32,002 bases of DNA from CAZTTG01 sp964615935. GTDB taxonomy: Bacteria > Planctomycetota > UBA1135 > GCA-002686595. Positions 16,608 through 24,601 of this stretch are shown here, in pieces (position 1 is the first letter of the stretch; every line of letters begins with the position of its first letter). The stretch covers positions 1 through 32,002 of the forward strand of contig CAZTTG010000072.1 of NCBI GenBank assembly GCA_964615935.1, in the 5' to 3' direction. The notes under the pieces are model-generated. The model was not told the origin of the DNA and did not search any database. It saw nothing but the letters and a program-made list of their open reading frames with translations. The position numbers and the translations under genes were made by a program.

Positions 16608-18692
16608 ATGAAGCAGGCGATCATCCTCTCAGCCGGCCTGGCGCTCGGCTGCCTCCTCTTCCAGGGCGTCTCCACCGCCCACGGCGGGACCTACCGCGGA
16701 CCCGGCAGCTCCGATCCCGGCGGAGCGGGCGGGGGCGCCCAGGGCCCGGCGGACACCGTGTCCCCCTCGGGCCAGGGCTCGGGCGCCGCGTCCTCCGGCG
16801 GGGCCGCTCCCGCCGGCGCCCCGGGCTCCCCGACCTCCTCGGGCAAGCCCACCCGCGGCGCGCCGGCGAGCGGAGCCGCGGCGGCCACCGCCGGCGACGC
16901 GAGCATCTGGGAGCTGTGGTGGGGCTTCAACAAGGAGCCCTTCATGGACCTCAGGTCCGCCCTCTACGCCGGCACCCTGGTCTCCGGCAGCGACGACTAC
17001 TTCCTCGGGCGGGTCGAGCAGAACCAGGCCCAGGATCGACTGCGGCCCTCCGAGGAGGACGTCCGCCGGAGGGTCGTTCCCGCCCTCCTCGAGGTGCTGG
17101 CCGGCGAGGACGACAACGACATCGTCACCGGGGCCCTGATCGCCCTGGCCAAGATCGGCGATGGGCCCCGGATCGACGGCGCTCCGGGCATGGCCGATCG
17201 CCTCGGCGACTTCCTCTCCCACGCCAACCAGGAGATCTCCGAGACCGCCGCGGTGGCCCTGGGTCTCCTGGCGGGCGAGAGCTCGATCGCGATCCTGACG
17301 GACCTGCTCGAGGACACCCCGAGAGGGCGGCTCCACGTCGAGCGCGCCAGCGGGGTTCCCTGGCGCACCCGGGCCTTCGCCGCCTACGGCCTGGGTCTGA
17401 TCGGCCGCAACGCCGAGGAGCCGGCCGTGCGGCGTCGGATCGTATCGATCCTGGTCAAGCGGCTCGAGAGCGAGGGCGGGAGGGCGACCCCCGACGTGGA
17501 CGTGGCCTGCCTGACCTCGCTGGGGCTGGTGCCCTTGCCGGTCGAGCCGCTCCCGGTGGAGTCGCGCACCCGGCGGCCCGAGAGCGGCCTCCTGGGGCAG
17601 ATCCGCTGGATCCTGGACCTGGCGTGCGACGGCGACCGGAACTTCCTCGTCCGCGCCCACGCCCCGACCGCCCTGTCGCGCCTGCTCGCGGGCGCGCCGC
17701 CGGAGACGGAGCTCGACGCCGAGGTGGCGGACTTCCTCCTGGGGGTGATCGGGACCCACTCCAAGTGGCCCCGTGAGGTCCAGGCGAGCTGCGTGCTGGC
17801 GCTGGGCGAGGTGGCCGACGCCGACGAGGACCCCATCGACGCCCGCATCCGCGGCGCGCTCCTGGACCTCGCCGGGAGCTCCCCGCAGCCCCAGATTCGC
17901 AGCTTCGCGGTGATCTCCCTGGCGCGCATCGCCGGCCGGCCCGGCTGCGGCCAGGGCAGCCCGATGGCGGCGACCGAGGGCACGCGGCGCGCGCTGCGCA
18001 AGCTCCTGGAGGGCGGCCGCACGTCGATCCGGCCCTGGGCCGGGCTGGCGCTGGGCGTCCTCGGCCGGGACCTGGCGGCGATCGAGGTCCCCTCCGATCC
18101 GAAGATCGACGCCGCGCTGCGCGCCGCCCTGGCCGCGGCCCGCGCGCCCGAGGTGGTGGGGGCCCTGTCGATCGCCGTGGGCTTGCGGGGCGATCAGGAG
18201 GCCAAGGGCGTCCTGATCGAGAAGCTGGAGGCCGTGCGCGACGACAACGCTCGCGGATACGTGGCCCTGGGGCTGGGCCTGATGGGGGCCGCCGACGCGG
18301 TGGAGCCCATCCAGGCCGTCGTCAAGGGCTCCAAGTACCGCCCCGAGCTCCTGCGCCAGGCCGCGATCAGCCTGGGCCTCCTGGGGGACAAGCGCATCAC
18401 GGCCGATCTGATCCAGATGCTCGAGAGCTCGAGCAGCCTCTCGGCCCAGGCCTCGGTGGCGGCGGCCCTGGGCGCGATCGGCGACGCGCGCTCGATCGAT
18501 CCCCTGATCGCCATGCTCGGCGACGAGACCATCACCGCCCGAGCCCGCGGCTTTGCGGCCGTGGCCCTGGGCATCGTGGCCGACGAGGAGCCGATCCCCT
18601 GGAACGCCCGCATCTCGGCCGGGATCAACTACCGGGCGAACACCACCACCCTGACGGATCCGAGCGGGGCGGGGATCCTGGACATCCTGTAG
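16608..18692 (+). CDS. Secreted HEAT-repeat protein
   Basis: Start ATG 16608 follows a GAGGA ribosome site and gives 694 residues; the upstream open frame is not used. Residues 1-25 are a signal peptide (MKQAIILSAGLALGCLLFQG). A Gly/Ser/Pro/Ala-rich linker beginning HGGTYRGPG spans about 26-97. A conserved aromatic block WELWWGFNKEPFMDLR follows, then about a dozen HEAT-like helical pairs (about 145-670), for example VTGALIALAKIGD, ARGYVALGLGLMGAADAVEPI and ASVAAALGAIGDARSIDPLIAML. The protein ends ISAGINYRAN...SGAGILDIL. The leader, aromatic block and ending together match a protein family I recall only from planctomycetes. HEAT solenoids are binding scaffolds; no catalytic site is visible. 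An AT-rich patch with TATGGT (16551-16556) may hold its promoter. Confidence 0.88.
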   Translation: MKQAIILSAGLALGCLLFQGVSTAHGGTYRGPGSSDPGGAGGGAQGPADTVSPSGQGSGAASSGGAAPAGAPGSPTSSGKPTRGAPASGAAAATAGDASIWELWWGFNKEPFMDLRSALYAGTLVSGSDDYFLGRVEQNQAQDRLRPSEEDVRRRVVPALLEVLAGEDDNDIVTGALIALAKIGDGPRIDGAPGMADRLGDFLSHANQEISETAAVALGLLAGESSIAILTDLLEDTPRGRLHVERASGVPWRTRAFAAYGLGLIGRNAEEPAVRRRIVSILVKRLESEGGRATPDVDVACLTSLGLVPLPVEPLPVESRTRRPESGLLGQIRWILDLACDGDRNFLVRAHAPTALSRLLAGAPPETELDAEVADFLLGVIGTHSKWPREVQASCVLALGEVADADEDPIDARIRGALLDLAGSSPQPQIRSFAVISLARIAGRPGCGQGSPMAATEGTRRALRKLLEGGRTSIRPWAGLALGVLGRDLAAIEVPSDPKIDAALRAALAAARAPEVVGALSIAVGLRGDQEAKGVLIEKLEAVRDDNARGYVALGLGLMGAADAVEPIQAVVKGSKYRPELLRQAAISLGLLGDKRITADLIQMLESSSSLSAQASVAAALGAIGDARSIDPLIAMLGDETITARARGFAAVALGIVADEEPIPWNARISAGINYRANTTTLTDPSGAGILDIL

Positions 18693-19009
18693 ACGGGGGC
18701 GGACTACTCGGCGAGCGCCCGCGGAGCGGGCGCGGCCTCGTCACAGCCTGCCGGGACGCCCGCGGGATTCCTGCCCCCACGAGCGATTCCTGCTGCCGTG
18801 AGGCATGGCCCACGGGACTACGGCGTCGGACGGTTCGACCGATGGTCACGCCACATACTCGGTGCGCTTCGCGCACCTCGCGTGGCATTACGGCGCCACT
18901 CGGCGCCGGCGCGGCAAGTATGCCGCGCGTGTAGGTCCCCGGCCCAGGGCGAGGGGTCGCCCAGGCAGGAATCCCCCCGGCCTCCCGCCAGGACGCGCCC
19001 CCCCTCACC
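18693..19009. other. Convergent intergenic region rich in perfect hairpins
   Basis: Between the HEAT gene (+) and guanine deaminase (-) there is no convincing gene. It holds at least four perfect stems: 18715-18733 (8-bp arms, GGA loop), 18861-18877 (GGTGCGC-TTC-GCGCACC), 18892-18907 (GGCGCC arms) and 18909-18928 (GCGCGGC arms). GCCAC (18850-18854) and GTGGC (18882-18886) can enclose the second stem, and CATACT (18854-18859) can pair with AGTATG (18917-18922) around the cluster. A structured RNA or two-way terminator zone is possible. Confidence 0.45.
18715..18733 (+). terminator. Hairpin 22 nt after the HEAT gene
   Basis: GCGCCCGC-GGA-GCGGGCGC is a perfect 8-bp stem with a 3-nt loop just after the stop codon. 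There is no U-tract, so it would be a U-less terminator or an mRNA 3'-end stabiliser. Confidence 0.45.
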
Positions 19010-19480
19010 TCAATACGGCACCCGATCCGGCGAGGCGTCCCACTCCACGAAGGCGCGCAGGGCTTCGTCCCGCAGGAGCTGGGTCATGGTCACCCGCCGA
19101 CGCTCCGGAGCCCGCGCGAGCTCCTCGTAGATCAGGGCGTCGTCGAAGCCCACCCGGGCCGCGTCCTCGCGCTGGCTCCCGTAGCAGACCCGCTCCAGCC
19201 GGGACCAGTAGACCGCGCCCAGGCACATGGGGCAGGGCTCGCAGCTCGTGTAGAGAGTGCAGCCCGAGAGCTCGAAGGTGCCCAGGGCCCGGCAGGCGTC
19301 CCGGATCGCGGCGATCTCGGCGTGGGCCGTGGGATCGCCGAGCTGCGTCACCTGGTTCGTGCCGCGACCCACCACGCGGCCGTCGCGCACGACCACCGCG
19401 CCAAACGGCCCGCCGCCCGCGCGGACCGACTCCAGGGCCAGCTCGATGGCCCGCCGCATGTGCTCCTCGTGCGCGCTCAA
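19010..19480 (-). CDS. guaD: Guanine deaminase, cytidine-deaminase fold
   Basis: The 156-residue protein converts guanine to xanthine for purine salvage or nitrogen release. It has the cytidine/deoxycytidylate deaminase zinc site: His53 and catalytic Glu55 (TAHAEIAAIR), and Cys83 and Cys86 (SCEPCPMCLG). It closely follows the Bacillus subtilis enzyme, sharing GGPFGAV, NQVT/NNVT, DPTAHAE, LYTSCEPCPMCLGA, GFDD and IYEE/IYKE, the same total length of 156, and a terminal Tyr156, which in that enzyme reaches the partner's active site. This makes it guanine rather than cytosine or tRNA-adenosine deaminase. The chosen start is TTG 19480, with GGAG at good spacing; an ATG seven codons in (19459) is an alternative. 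It stands alone downstream of the PDZ-repeat gene. Confidence 0.92.
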   Translation of the reverse strand: MSAHEEHMRRAIELALESVRAGGGPFGAVVVRDGRVVGRGTNQVTQLGDPTAHAEIAAIRDACRALGTFELSGCTLYTSCEPCPMCLGAVYWSRLERVCYGSQREDAARVGFDDALIYEELARAPERRRVTMTQLLRDEALRAFVEWDASPDRVPY

Positions 19481-19518
19481 TGCTGCTCCGCTCCCCGCAT
19501 ACCATACGCCTCACGCCG

Positions 19519-19536
19519 CCCGCGCCCAGGCGCGGG
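19519..19536 (-). terminator. Hairpin after the PDZ-repeat gene
   Basis: CCCGCGCC-CA-GGCGCGGG is a perfect inverted repeat 13 nt after the PDZ-repeat stop and about 40 nt before the guanine deaminase start. With a realistic loop the stem is 6-7 bp. There is no T-tract. Confidence 0.4.
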
Positions 19537-19549
19537 GACGCGAAAGCGC

Positions 19550-21937
19550 TCAGCGGTCGATGAAGAAGCCGTGCTCCGGGCGGGTCTCCTCCGAGTCGTT
19601 GCGATCCTCGCCCGCGTAGGCGTCCTTCCCGCCGCCGTCCTCGATGAAGACCGACAGGCTGGTGCCCCCGTGGTAGTCGTTGCCGCCGGCGCGGGCGAAG
19701 GCGTCGGAGAGGTAGCGGTCCCGACCCCGGCGCTCCCAGAACACGCACACCGAGTTGTGCGCCGAGGCTCCCAGGCAGAAGCCGCCGCCGTCGTAGGTGT
19801 CGTTCCCCCCGTCCTCGACGAAGAAGGTGACGCACTCGTCCCAGGCCAGGCCGTGGGCCACGGCGTTGCGCGTGACGTAGCGGTCGTCGCCGCCCGACTC
19901 GCGGAAGTAGCCCAGGGCCTGGTGGGCCGAGAAGCCGTGGTTGTAGCGCGAGCCGACGTAGACGTCGTCCTCCTGCCCGCGGTCGAGCAGCGCCCCCAGC
20001 CCGTAGTAGTAGCCGCCACCCTGGCTGAAGTTCCCGCCCTCGTATCGGTCGCGCCCCCCCTCGTCGATCAGGAAGGCCGCCCCGCCCGAGGCCTGTCGCC
20101 GGAAGCCCACGCCGCATCCCTGGCCCCAGCCCTCGAACACCCCGGCGGTGCCGTAGCTGGTGGGCCAGGTGCCCTTGCAGTAGTACTCGTCGTCGCCCTC
20201 GCGCTCCACCAGCACGCCGGCGCCCCCGGCCAGGCCGACCGCCTGCCCGTAGCGGTGGGCCAGGTAGCGGTCGTCGCCCTCGAGATCGAAGAGGAGGCCC
20301 GCGCCCCACAGGCCCGCGCCCTGGGCCAGGGCGTGGGCGCGGTAGACGTCGTTCCCCGCGAGGTCCAGGAGCAGCCCCGCGCCCATGAAGCCCACCCCCT
20401 GGCACCAGCGCAGGCCGGTGTAGGCGTCGTCCCCGGCGAGGTCGACCAGCACGCCCGCGCCCAGCACGCCGGCCGCCTGGGCTCCGTCGTGGGTCGACTC
20501 GTAGGCGTCGTTCCCCGAGAGGTCCGCGATCAGCGCGACGGCCAGGACCACCTCCTCGTCCTCGCCCGCGGTGGAGGCCTGGTTGTTGCCGTAGAAGTCG
20601 TCGCCGCCCAGGTCGATCAGCACCGCGGCGTCCCCGTCGCGGTGGCGGTCCGGTCCGGTTCCGGCGATCCGGATCCAACCGTTGGGCGTCTCGCGCTGGA
20701 TCACGGTGCGCGCGGCGAGGTCCAGCTCCGCCTCGGCCAGGTCCCGCGCGAGGATCTCCAGCCACTCGGGATCCAGCAGGGGCGCCAGCGCGTCGGCCGC
20801 CGCCAGCATGGCGCCGCGGTCCACCTCCTCGCCGATGCGCAGCAGCTCCGCGTTCTCCTCCCGCCGCCGCGAGTCGGTGTCGGCGTGGAGGTAGATGTGC
20901 TCCTCGAAGGCCTCTCCCAGCCGCCGCCAGGCGCGGCCCGCGAAGCGCCGGTCCTCGGCCGAGAGGTGGGCCAGGGCCTCCTCGCGCAGGGCGCAGGCCT
21001 CCGCCAGGACGGCGGCCGCGAAGTCGAGGTGATCCTCGGGGGAGGCGCCCCGAGTCGGGGGCTGCGGGCGAGGGCTCGGCTTCCGATCGACGTCCGCGTC
21101 GACCACCCTCCCGAGCTGGGCGCAGGCCTCGGTCAGGATTCGGTCCGCGCGCTGCCCCAGTGCCTTGCGCTCGAAGCCCAGGGCGAGCTGCTCGCAGATC
21201 CCGGGCAGGCGGTAGGGATCGCGCAGGGCGAGGTTGACCGCGCCCAGGCGCGAGACGTCGCCCCGACGGCCGAGGGCGTCCAGGCGCTCGAGGAGATCGG
21301 CGGTGTCGGGGCCGATCCCGGCCTCGTCGACGAGCTTCTCGATCTCGCGGCAGAGGGGGTGGCGGCGGGCGCGCAGGGCGGGGAGGAGCTCCTCGTCGGG
21401 CGGCATGTCCAGCGTGGGCATGCCGGGGGCCTCGCGCAGCTCCACGACGCACTCGACCAGCAGGGGGCCGCGGACCGCCCGCAGCTCCACGGCCGTGCCC
21501 GGCTCGGACTCCCACAGGTCGAGCTCGAGGGAGCCGAGGACCCGGTGGGCCTCGGCCACGGGCATCCCGTCGATGGCGCACTCGTAGTGCAGTCCCGGGC
21601 GCAGGAGGCTCAGGGACCACAGGGTGCCCGGGGCGGCGATCCGCAGCGCCTCGCGGAAGAGCGCGGCCGCTTCCTGCGGGTCGGCTCCGAAGTCCTCGCC
21701 GTCGAGCACCAGGAGCACGTCCCCGTGGAACAGGCCGGCGCGGTCGGCGGGGTAGCCGGCGTACACGTTGGAGAGCCGGATGCCCAGCTCGAGCTCGCCG
21801 GCGATCTCGCGCGCGGCCTCGTCGAGCTGGATGACCTCGAAGTCCGCGCCCAGCCAGGTCCGCTCGGCGGCCCGGGGCGGAGGCGGGGGATCGGCCGCGG
21901 GCCACGGCGCCACGGCGAGGAGGAGCGCGATCATCAT
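19550..21937 (-). CDS. Exported PDZ protein with twelve GxDxY repeats
   Basis: The 795-residue protein begins with a short hydrophobic leader (MMIALLLAVAPWPAA), probably a signal peptide, with GAGG nine nt before the ATG. Residues about 49-115 form a PDZ-like peptide-binding domain (LGIRLSNVYAGYPADRAGLF then GDVLLVLDGEDF). About 125-440 is mostly helical and charged. From about 444 to 775 there are twelve short motifs of the form GGDDFY, SGNDAY, AGDDAY, AGNDVY, EGDDRY, GGNDTY, with Gly-rich spacers such as GVGFMGAGLLLDLA. The pattern recalls calcium-binding beta-roll or beta-solenoid repeats but is not the canonical RTX nonapeptide. No protease domain is present. It is transcribed divergently from the S9D-like gene. 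I do not recognise a named family; a surface scaffold that binds peptide ends is a guess. Confidence 0.8.
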   Translation of the reverse strand: MMIALLLAVAPWPAADPPPPPRAAERTWLGADFEVIQLDEAAREIAGELELGIRLSNVYAGYPADRAGLFHGDVLLVLDGEDFGADPQEAAALFREALRIAAPGTLWSLSLLRPGLHYECAIDGMPVAEAHRVLGSLELDLWESEPGTAVELRAVRGPLLVECVVELREAPGMPTLDMPPDEELLPALRARRHPLCREIEKLVDEAGIGPDTADLLERLDALGRRGDVSRLGAVNLALRDPYRLPGICEQLALGFERKALGQRADRILTEACAQLGRVVDADVDRKPSPRPQPPTRGASPEDHLDFAAAVLAEACALREEALAHLSAEDRRFAGRAWRRLGEAFEEHIYLHADTDSRRREENAELLRIGEEVDRGAMLAAADALAPLLDPEWLEILARDLAEAELDLAARTVIQRETPNGWIRIAGTGPDRHRDGDAAVLIDLGGDDFYGNNQASTAGEDEEVVLAVALIADLSGNDAYESTHDGAQAAGVLGAGVLVDLAGDDAYTGLRWCQGVGFMGAGLLLDLAGNDVYRAHALAQGAGLWGAGLLFDLEGDDRYLAHRYGQAVGLAGGAGVLVEREGDDEYYCKGTWPTSYGTAGVFEGWGQGCGVGFRRQASGGAAFLIDEGGRDRYEGGNFSQGGGYYYGLGALLDRGQEDDVYVGSRYNHGFSAHQALGYFRESGGDDRYVTRNAVAHGLAWDECVTFFVEDGGNDTYDGGGFCLGASAHNSVCVFWERRGRDRYLSDAFARAGGNDYHGGTSLSVFIEDGGGKDAYAGEDRNDSEETRPEHGFFIDR
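19610..20620 (-). repeat. Twelve-copy GxDxY protein repeat array
   Basis: The region encodes successive units of about 25-35 residues, each with a G-[GN/DR]-D-x-Y turn followed by a small-residue, Gly-rich strand ending in a hydrophobic LxDLxG-type segment. The first motif (GGDDFY) is at 20608-20591, and the last (GGKDAY) ends at 19616. Units differ in sequence, so this is an old repeat rather than a recent tandem expansion. Confidence 0.7.
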
Positions 21938-22078
21938 GGTGGAAGGCCTCGTTCCGGGAGTGCCCCCGCCGCGCGCCGGGGCGATCGATCCCTCCGCGGA
22001 ATCGACCCCGGGGCGGGCCGGGCTCGGGTGGGGCTGGCCCGGCGGGGGACGAGCATATCCGAACGGCCGCTCCCAACT

Positions 22079-22084
22079 TAGAAT
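22079..22084 (+). promoter_or_regulatory. Candidate -10 box (TAGAAT) for the S9D-like gene
   Basis: TAGAAT, in the context CTTAGAATCC, lies 38 nt before the ATG in a short AT-rich patch of the divergent spacer 21938-22122. On the other strand TATGCT (22057-22052) may serve the PDZ-repeat gene. Confidence 0.35.
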
Positions 22085-22122
22085 CCCGGCGCCGCCGGCC
22101 TCCGAGGCCGCGGCCCGTCGGC

Positions 22123-24567
22123 ATGCGCCCCCAAACGACCGTCTTCGCCGGCCTGCTCGGCCTGCTCTGCGCCGCGGCGGGCCCCTCGGCCCAGGAGGGC
22201 TGGAAGCGCCCGCCGGACGAGGTGGTGGAGATCCTCGAGGCGCCCGACGCGCCGGAGGCCAGCCTGAGCCCGGACGCCCGCTGGCTCCTCCTGATCGAGC
22301 GGCCGGCGATGCCCTCCCTGGCGGAGCTCTCGCGACCCTGGATCCCCATGGCGGGCTTCCGGCTGGATCCGGCCCTGTGCGCGCGCCGGCGCGTCGACTT
22401 CGCCAGCGGCCTGGTGCTGCACGATCTCGAGGAGGGGAGCCGCCGCCGCGTGGAGCTCCCCGAGGGGCTGCGCATCGCCGCGATCCGCTGGTCCCACACG
22501 AGCCGGCACCTGGCCTTCAGCGCGGCCGCCGAGGGGGGGGGCGAGCTCTGGGTGATCGACCTGCCGGGCGCCGAGGCCCGGCGGATCGCCCGCGGGCTGT
22601 GCGCCGCCTTCGGCGAGGGCTTCCAGTGGATGCCCGACGGGCTGCGGCTCCTGTGCCAGATGAGGCCGGAGGGATGGGGGGAGGCACCCCCGCGGCCCGC
22701 CCTTCCCACCGGTCCCGCGATCCGGGAGAGCGCGGGCGCCGCCTCGCCGGCGCCCCTCGGCCGGGATCTGCTGGAGGACGAGCACGGCGCGGCGCTCCTC
22801 GAGCACTACGGGACGTCGCAGCTCCGGCTGGTGCATCCCGTCGAGGGGTCGCGGCGCCCGGTCGGTTCGCCGGGGCTCTTCGCGCTCGCTGAGCCCTCGC
22901 CCGACGGGCGGCACCTCCTGGTGGTGCGGCTCCATCGGCCCTTCTCCTTCCTCCTGCCCCACGAGCGCTTCCCGCGGTCGATCGAGGTCTGGGACCTCGA
23001 TGGCGAGCTCGAGCTCGAGCTGGCGCGGCTGCCGCTCGCCGAGGGGATCCCCCCGGACGGCGTGCGCGAGGGTCCGCGCCTCGCGCGGTGGGCGGCGACC
23101 GAGCCGGCCGCGCTGGTCTGGGTGGAGGCGCTCGACGGAGGCGATCCGGGGATCGAGGTCGAGCACCGCGATCGGTGGCTCTCCTGGCCGGCTCCCTTCG
23201 AGGGGACGCCGCGCGAGCTCGCCCGGCTCGAGCATCGCGCTCGGGGCATCCAGTGGATGGGGGGGCCCGGCGGCTTCATCACGTCGGAGCTCGACGCCGA
23301 CCGCCACCGGGTGCGCTCGCTCGCGTGGACCGGGCCGGATTCCGGCGGGGGGGAGCCGCGCGTGCTGGAGGAGCGCGGCGAGGCCGGCCTCTACGGGGAT
23401 CCGGGCAGCCCCATCACCCGTCCGACCGGACAGGGCACGCGGGTGGTGCGCCGCGACGGCCCCTGGATCTACCTCACCGGCCGCGGGGACGAGCCCACCG
23501 GCGCGAGGCCCTTCCTCGACCGGCTGAACCTCGAGACCTCGGCGGTGGAGCGATTGTGGCGCAGCGCTCCCGGCTCCTACGAGTCGATCGTCGGGCTGGG
23601 TCGCGGCGGGACCGAGCGCCGGCCGAGCTTCCTCACCCGCTACGAGAGCCCGATCGAGCCCCCGAACTTCCGCCTGCGCGACCTGGATCGGAACCGGGTG
23701 TCGCAGGTGACCCGCTTCCCCGAGCCCACGCCCGCGCTGCGCGGCGTCCGCAAGCGGCTCCTCACCTACGAGCGCGCCGACGGCGTCGACCTCTCCGCCA
23801 TCCTGTACACGCCCGCGGGTTGGGAGCCCGGCGAGCGCCTGCCCCTGATCGTATGGGCTTCATCGCGCGAGCACGGCGATGCACGCGCCGCCGATCGGGT
23901 CGCGGGCTCGCCCTTCCGCTACACCCGCGTCCGCGGGGCCTCGCACCTGCTTCTGCTCACCCGGGGCTTCGCCGTGATGGACCGCACGGCGATGCCATTC
24001 ATCGGGGATCCCGAGGGCGCGCGGGGCACCTTCGTCGAGCAGCTCGTCGCTTCGGCCGAGGCGGCCATCGACGCGGCGGTCGAGCTGGGCGTGGCCGAAC
24101 GATCGCGGGTCGGCGTGGGCGGGAACGGCCACGGCGCCTTCCTCGCCGCCAGCCTCCTGGCCCACTGCGATCTCTTCCGGGCCGGGGTCGCCTGCAGCGG
24201 CGCGTTTGACCGCACCCGCACTCCCTTCGGCTTCTCCTCCGAGCGCCGCAGCCTGTGGGAGGCGCCCGAGCGGTACCTCGAGATGTCCCCCCTCCTCCAC
24301 GCCGACTCGATCGAGGCTCCCCTGCTGCTGGTCCACGGCTCGGCGGACGGCGATCCGGGGACCTCCCCCGATCAGGCCGAGCGCATGTTCCAGGCCCTGC
24401 GGGGCCACGGGGGGACGGTCCGCCACGTCGAGCTGCCCGGCGAGGGCCACGCATTCCGCGCGAGGGAGTCGGTGCTGCACGTGGCGGCCGAGACGATCGA
24501 GTGGTTCGATCGACACGTGAAGCCGGCGGAGGCTGGCGGGGCCGACGGCCAGGGGGAGGGGCGATGA
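22123..24567 (+). CDS. S9D (glutamyl endopeptidase-like) protein lacking the catalytic serine
   Basis: The 814-residue protein has a signal peptide (MRPQTTVFAGLLGLLCAAAGPSAQ). It then follows the plant and bacterial glutamyl endopeptidase (S9D, prolyl oligopeptidase clan) layout: KRPPDEVVEILEAPDAPEAS and SLSPDARWLLLIERPAMPSL near the N-terminus, a beta-propeller to about 540, and an alpha/beta-hydrolase domain to the end. In the hydrolase domain, the acid Asp742 (HGSADGDPGT) and His776 (GEGHAFRARES) are present, and SGAFDRTRTPFGF and LWEAPERYLEMSP are well conserved. At the nucleophile elbow, where S9D enzymes read GGHSYGAF, it reads GGNGHGAF: Gly669 replaces Ser. It should therefore be inactive as a serine peptidase unless a base error is present. 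The porin gene follows after 34 nt, suggesting one transcript. Confidence 0.9.
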   Translation: MRPQTTVFAGLLGLLCAAAGPSAQEGWKRPPDEVVEILEAPDAPEASLSPDARWLLLIERPAMPSLAELSRPWIPMAGFRLDPALCARRRVDFASGLVLHDLEEGSRRRVELPEGLRIAAIRWSHTSRHLAFSAAAEGGGELWVIDLPGAEARRIARGLCAAFGEGFQWMPDGLRLLCQMRPEGWGEAPPRPALPTGPAIRESAGAASPAPLGRDLLEDEHGAALLEHYGTSQLRLVHPVEGSRRPVGSPGLFALAEPSPDGRHLLVVRLHRPFSFLLPHERFPRSIEVWDLDGELELELARLPLAEGIPPDGVREGPRLARWAATEPAALVWVEALDGGDPGIEVEHRDRWLSWPAPFEGTPRELARLEHRARGIQWMGGPGGFITSELDADRHRVRSLAWTGPDSGGGEPRVLEERGEAGLYGDPGSPITRPTGQGTRVVRRDGPWIYLTGRGDEPTGARPFLDRLNLETSAVERLWRSAPGSYESIVGLGRGGTERRPSFLTRYESPIEPPNFRLRDLDRNRVSQVTRFPEPTPALRGVRKRLLTYERADGVDLSAILYTPAGWEPGERLPLIVWASSREHGDARAADRVAGSPFRYTRVRGASHLLLLTRGFAVMDRTAMPFIGDPEGARGTFVEQLVASAEAAIDAAVELGVAERSRVGVGGNGHGAFLAASLLAHCDLFRAGVACSGAFDRTRTPFGFSSERRSLWEAPERYLEMSPLLHADSIEAPLLLVHGSADGDPGTSPDQAERMFQALRGHGGTVRHVELPGEGHAFRARESVLHVAAETIEWFDRHVKPAEAGGADGQGEGR

Positions 24568-24601
24568 GCCCGGTCTCCTCGAATGCGGGTTGGCGCCGCT
24601 G

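Noticed and set aside
18805..19563. Plus-strand Pro/Arg-rich frame across the hairpin region
   Set aside because: It has no protein-like character and overlaps the guanine deaminase on the other strand.
20591..20608. Classical RTX calcium-binding repeats in the PDZ protein
   Set aside because: The GGxGxDxUx nonapeptide is not followed; only GxDxY turns with longer spacing are present.
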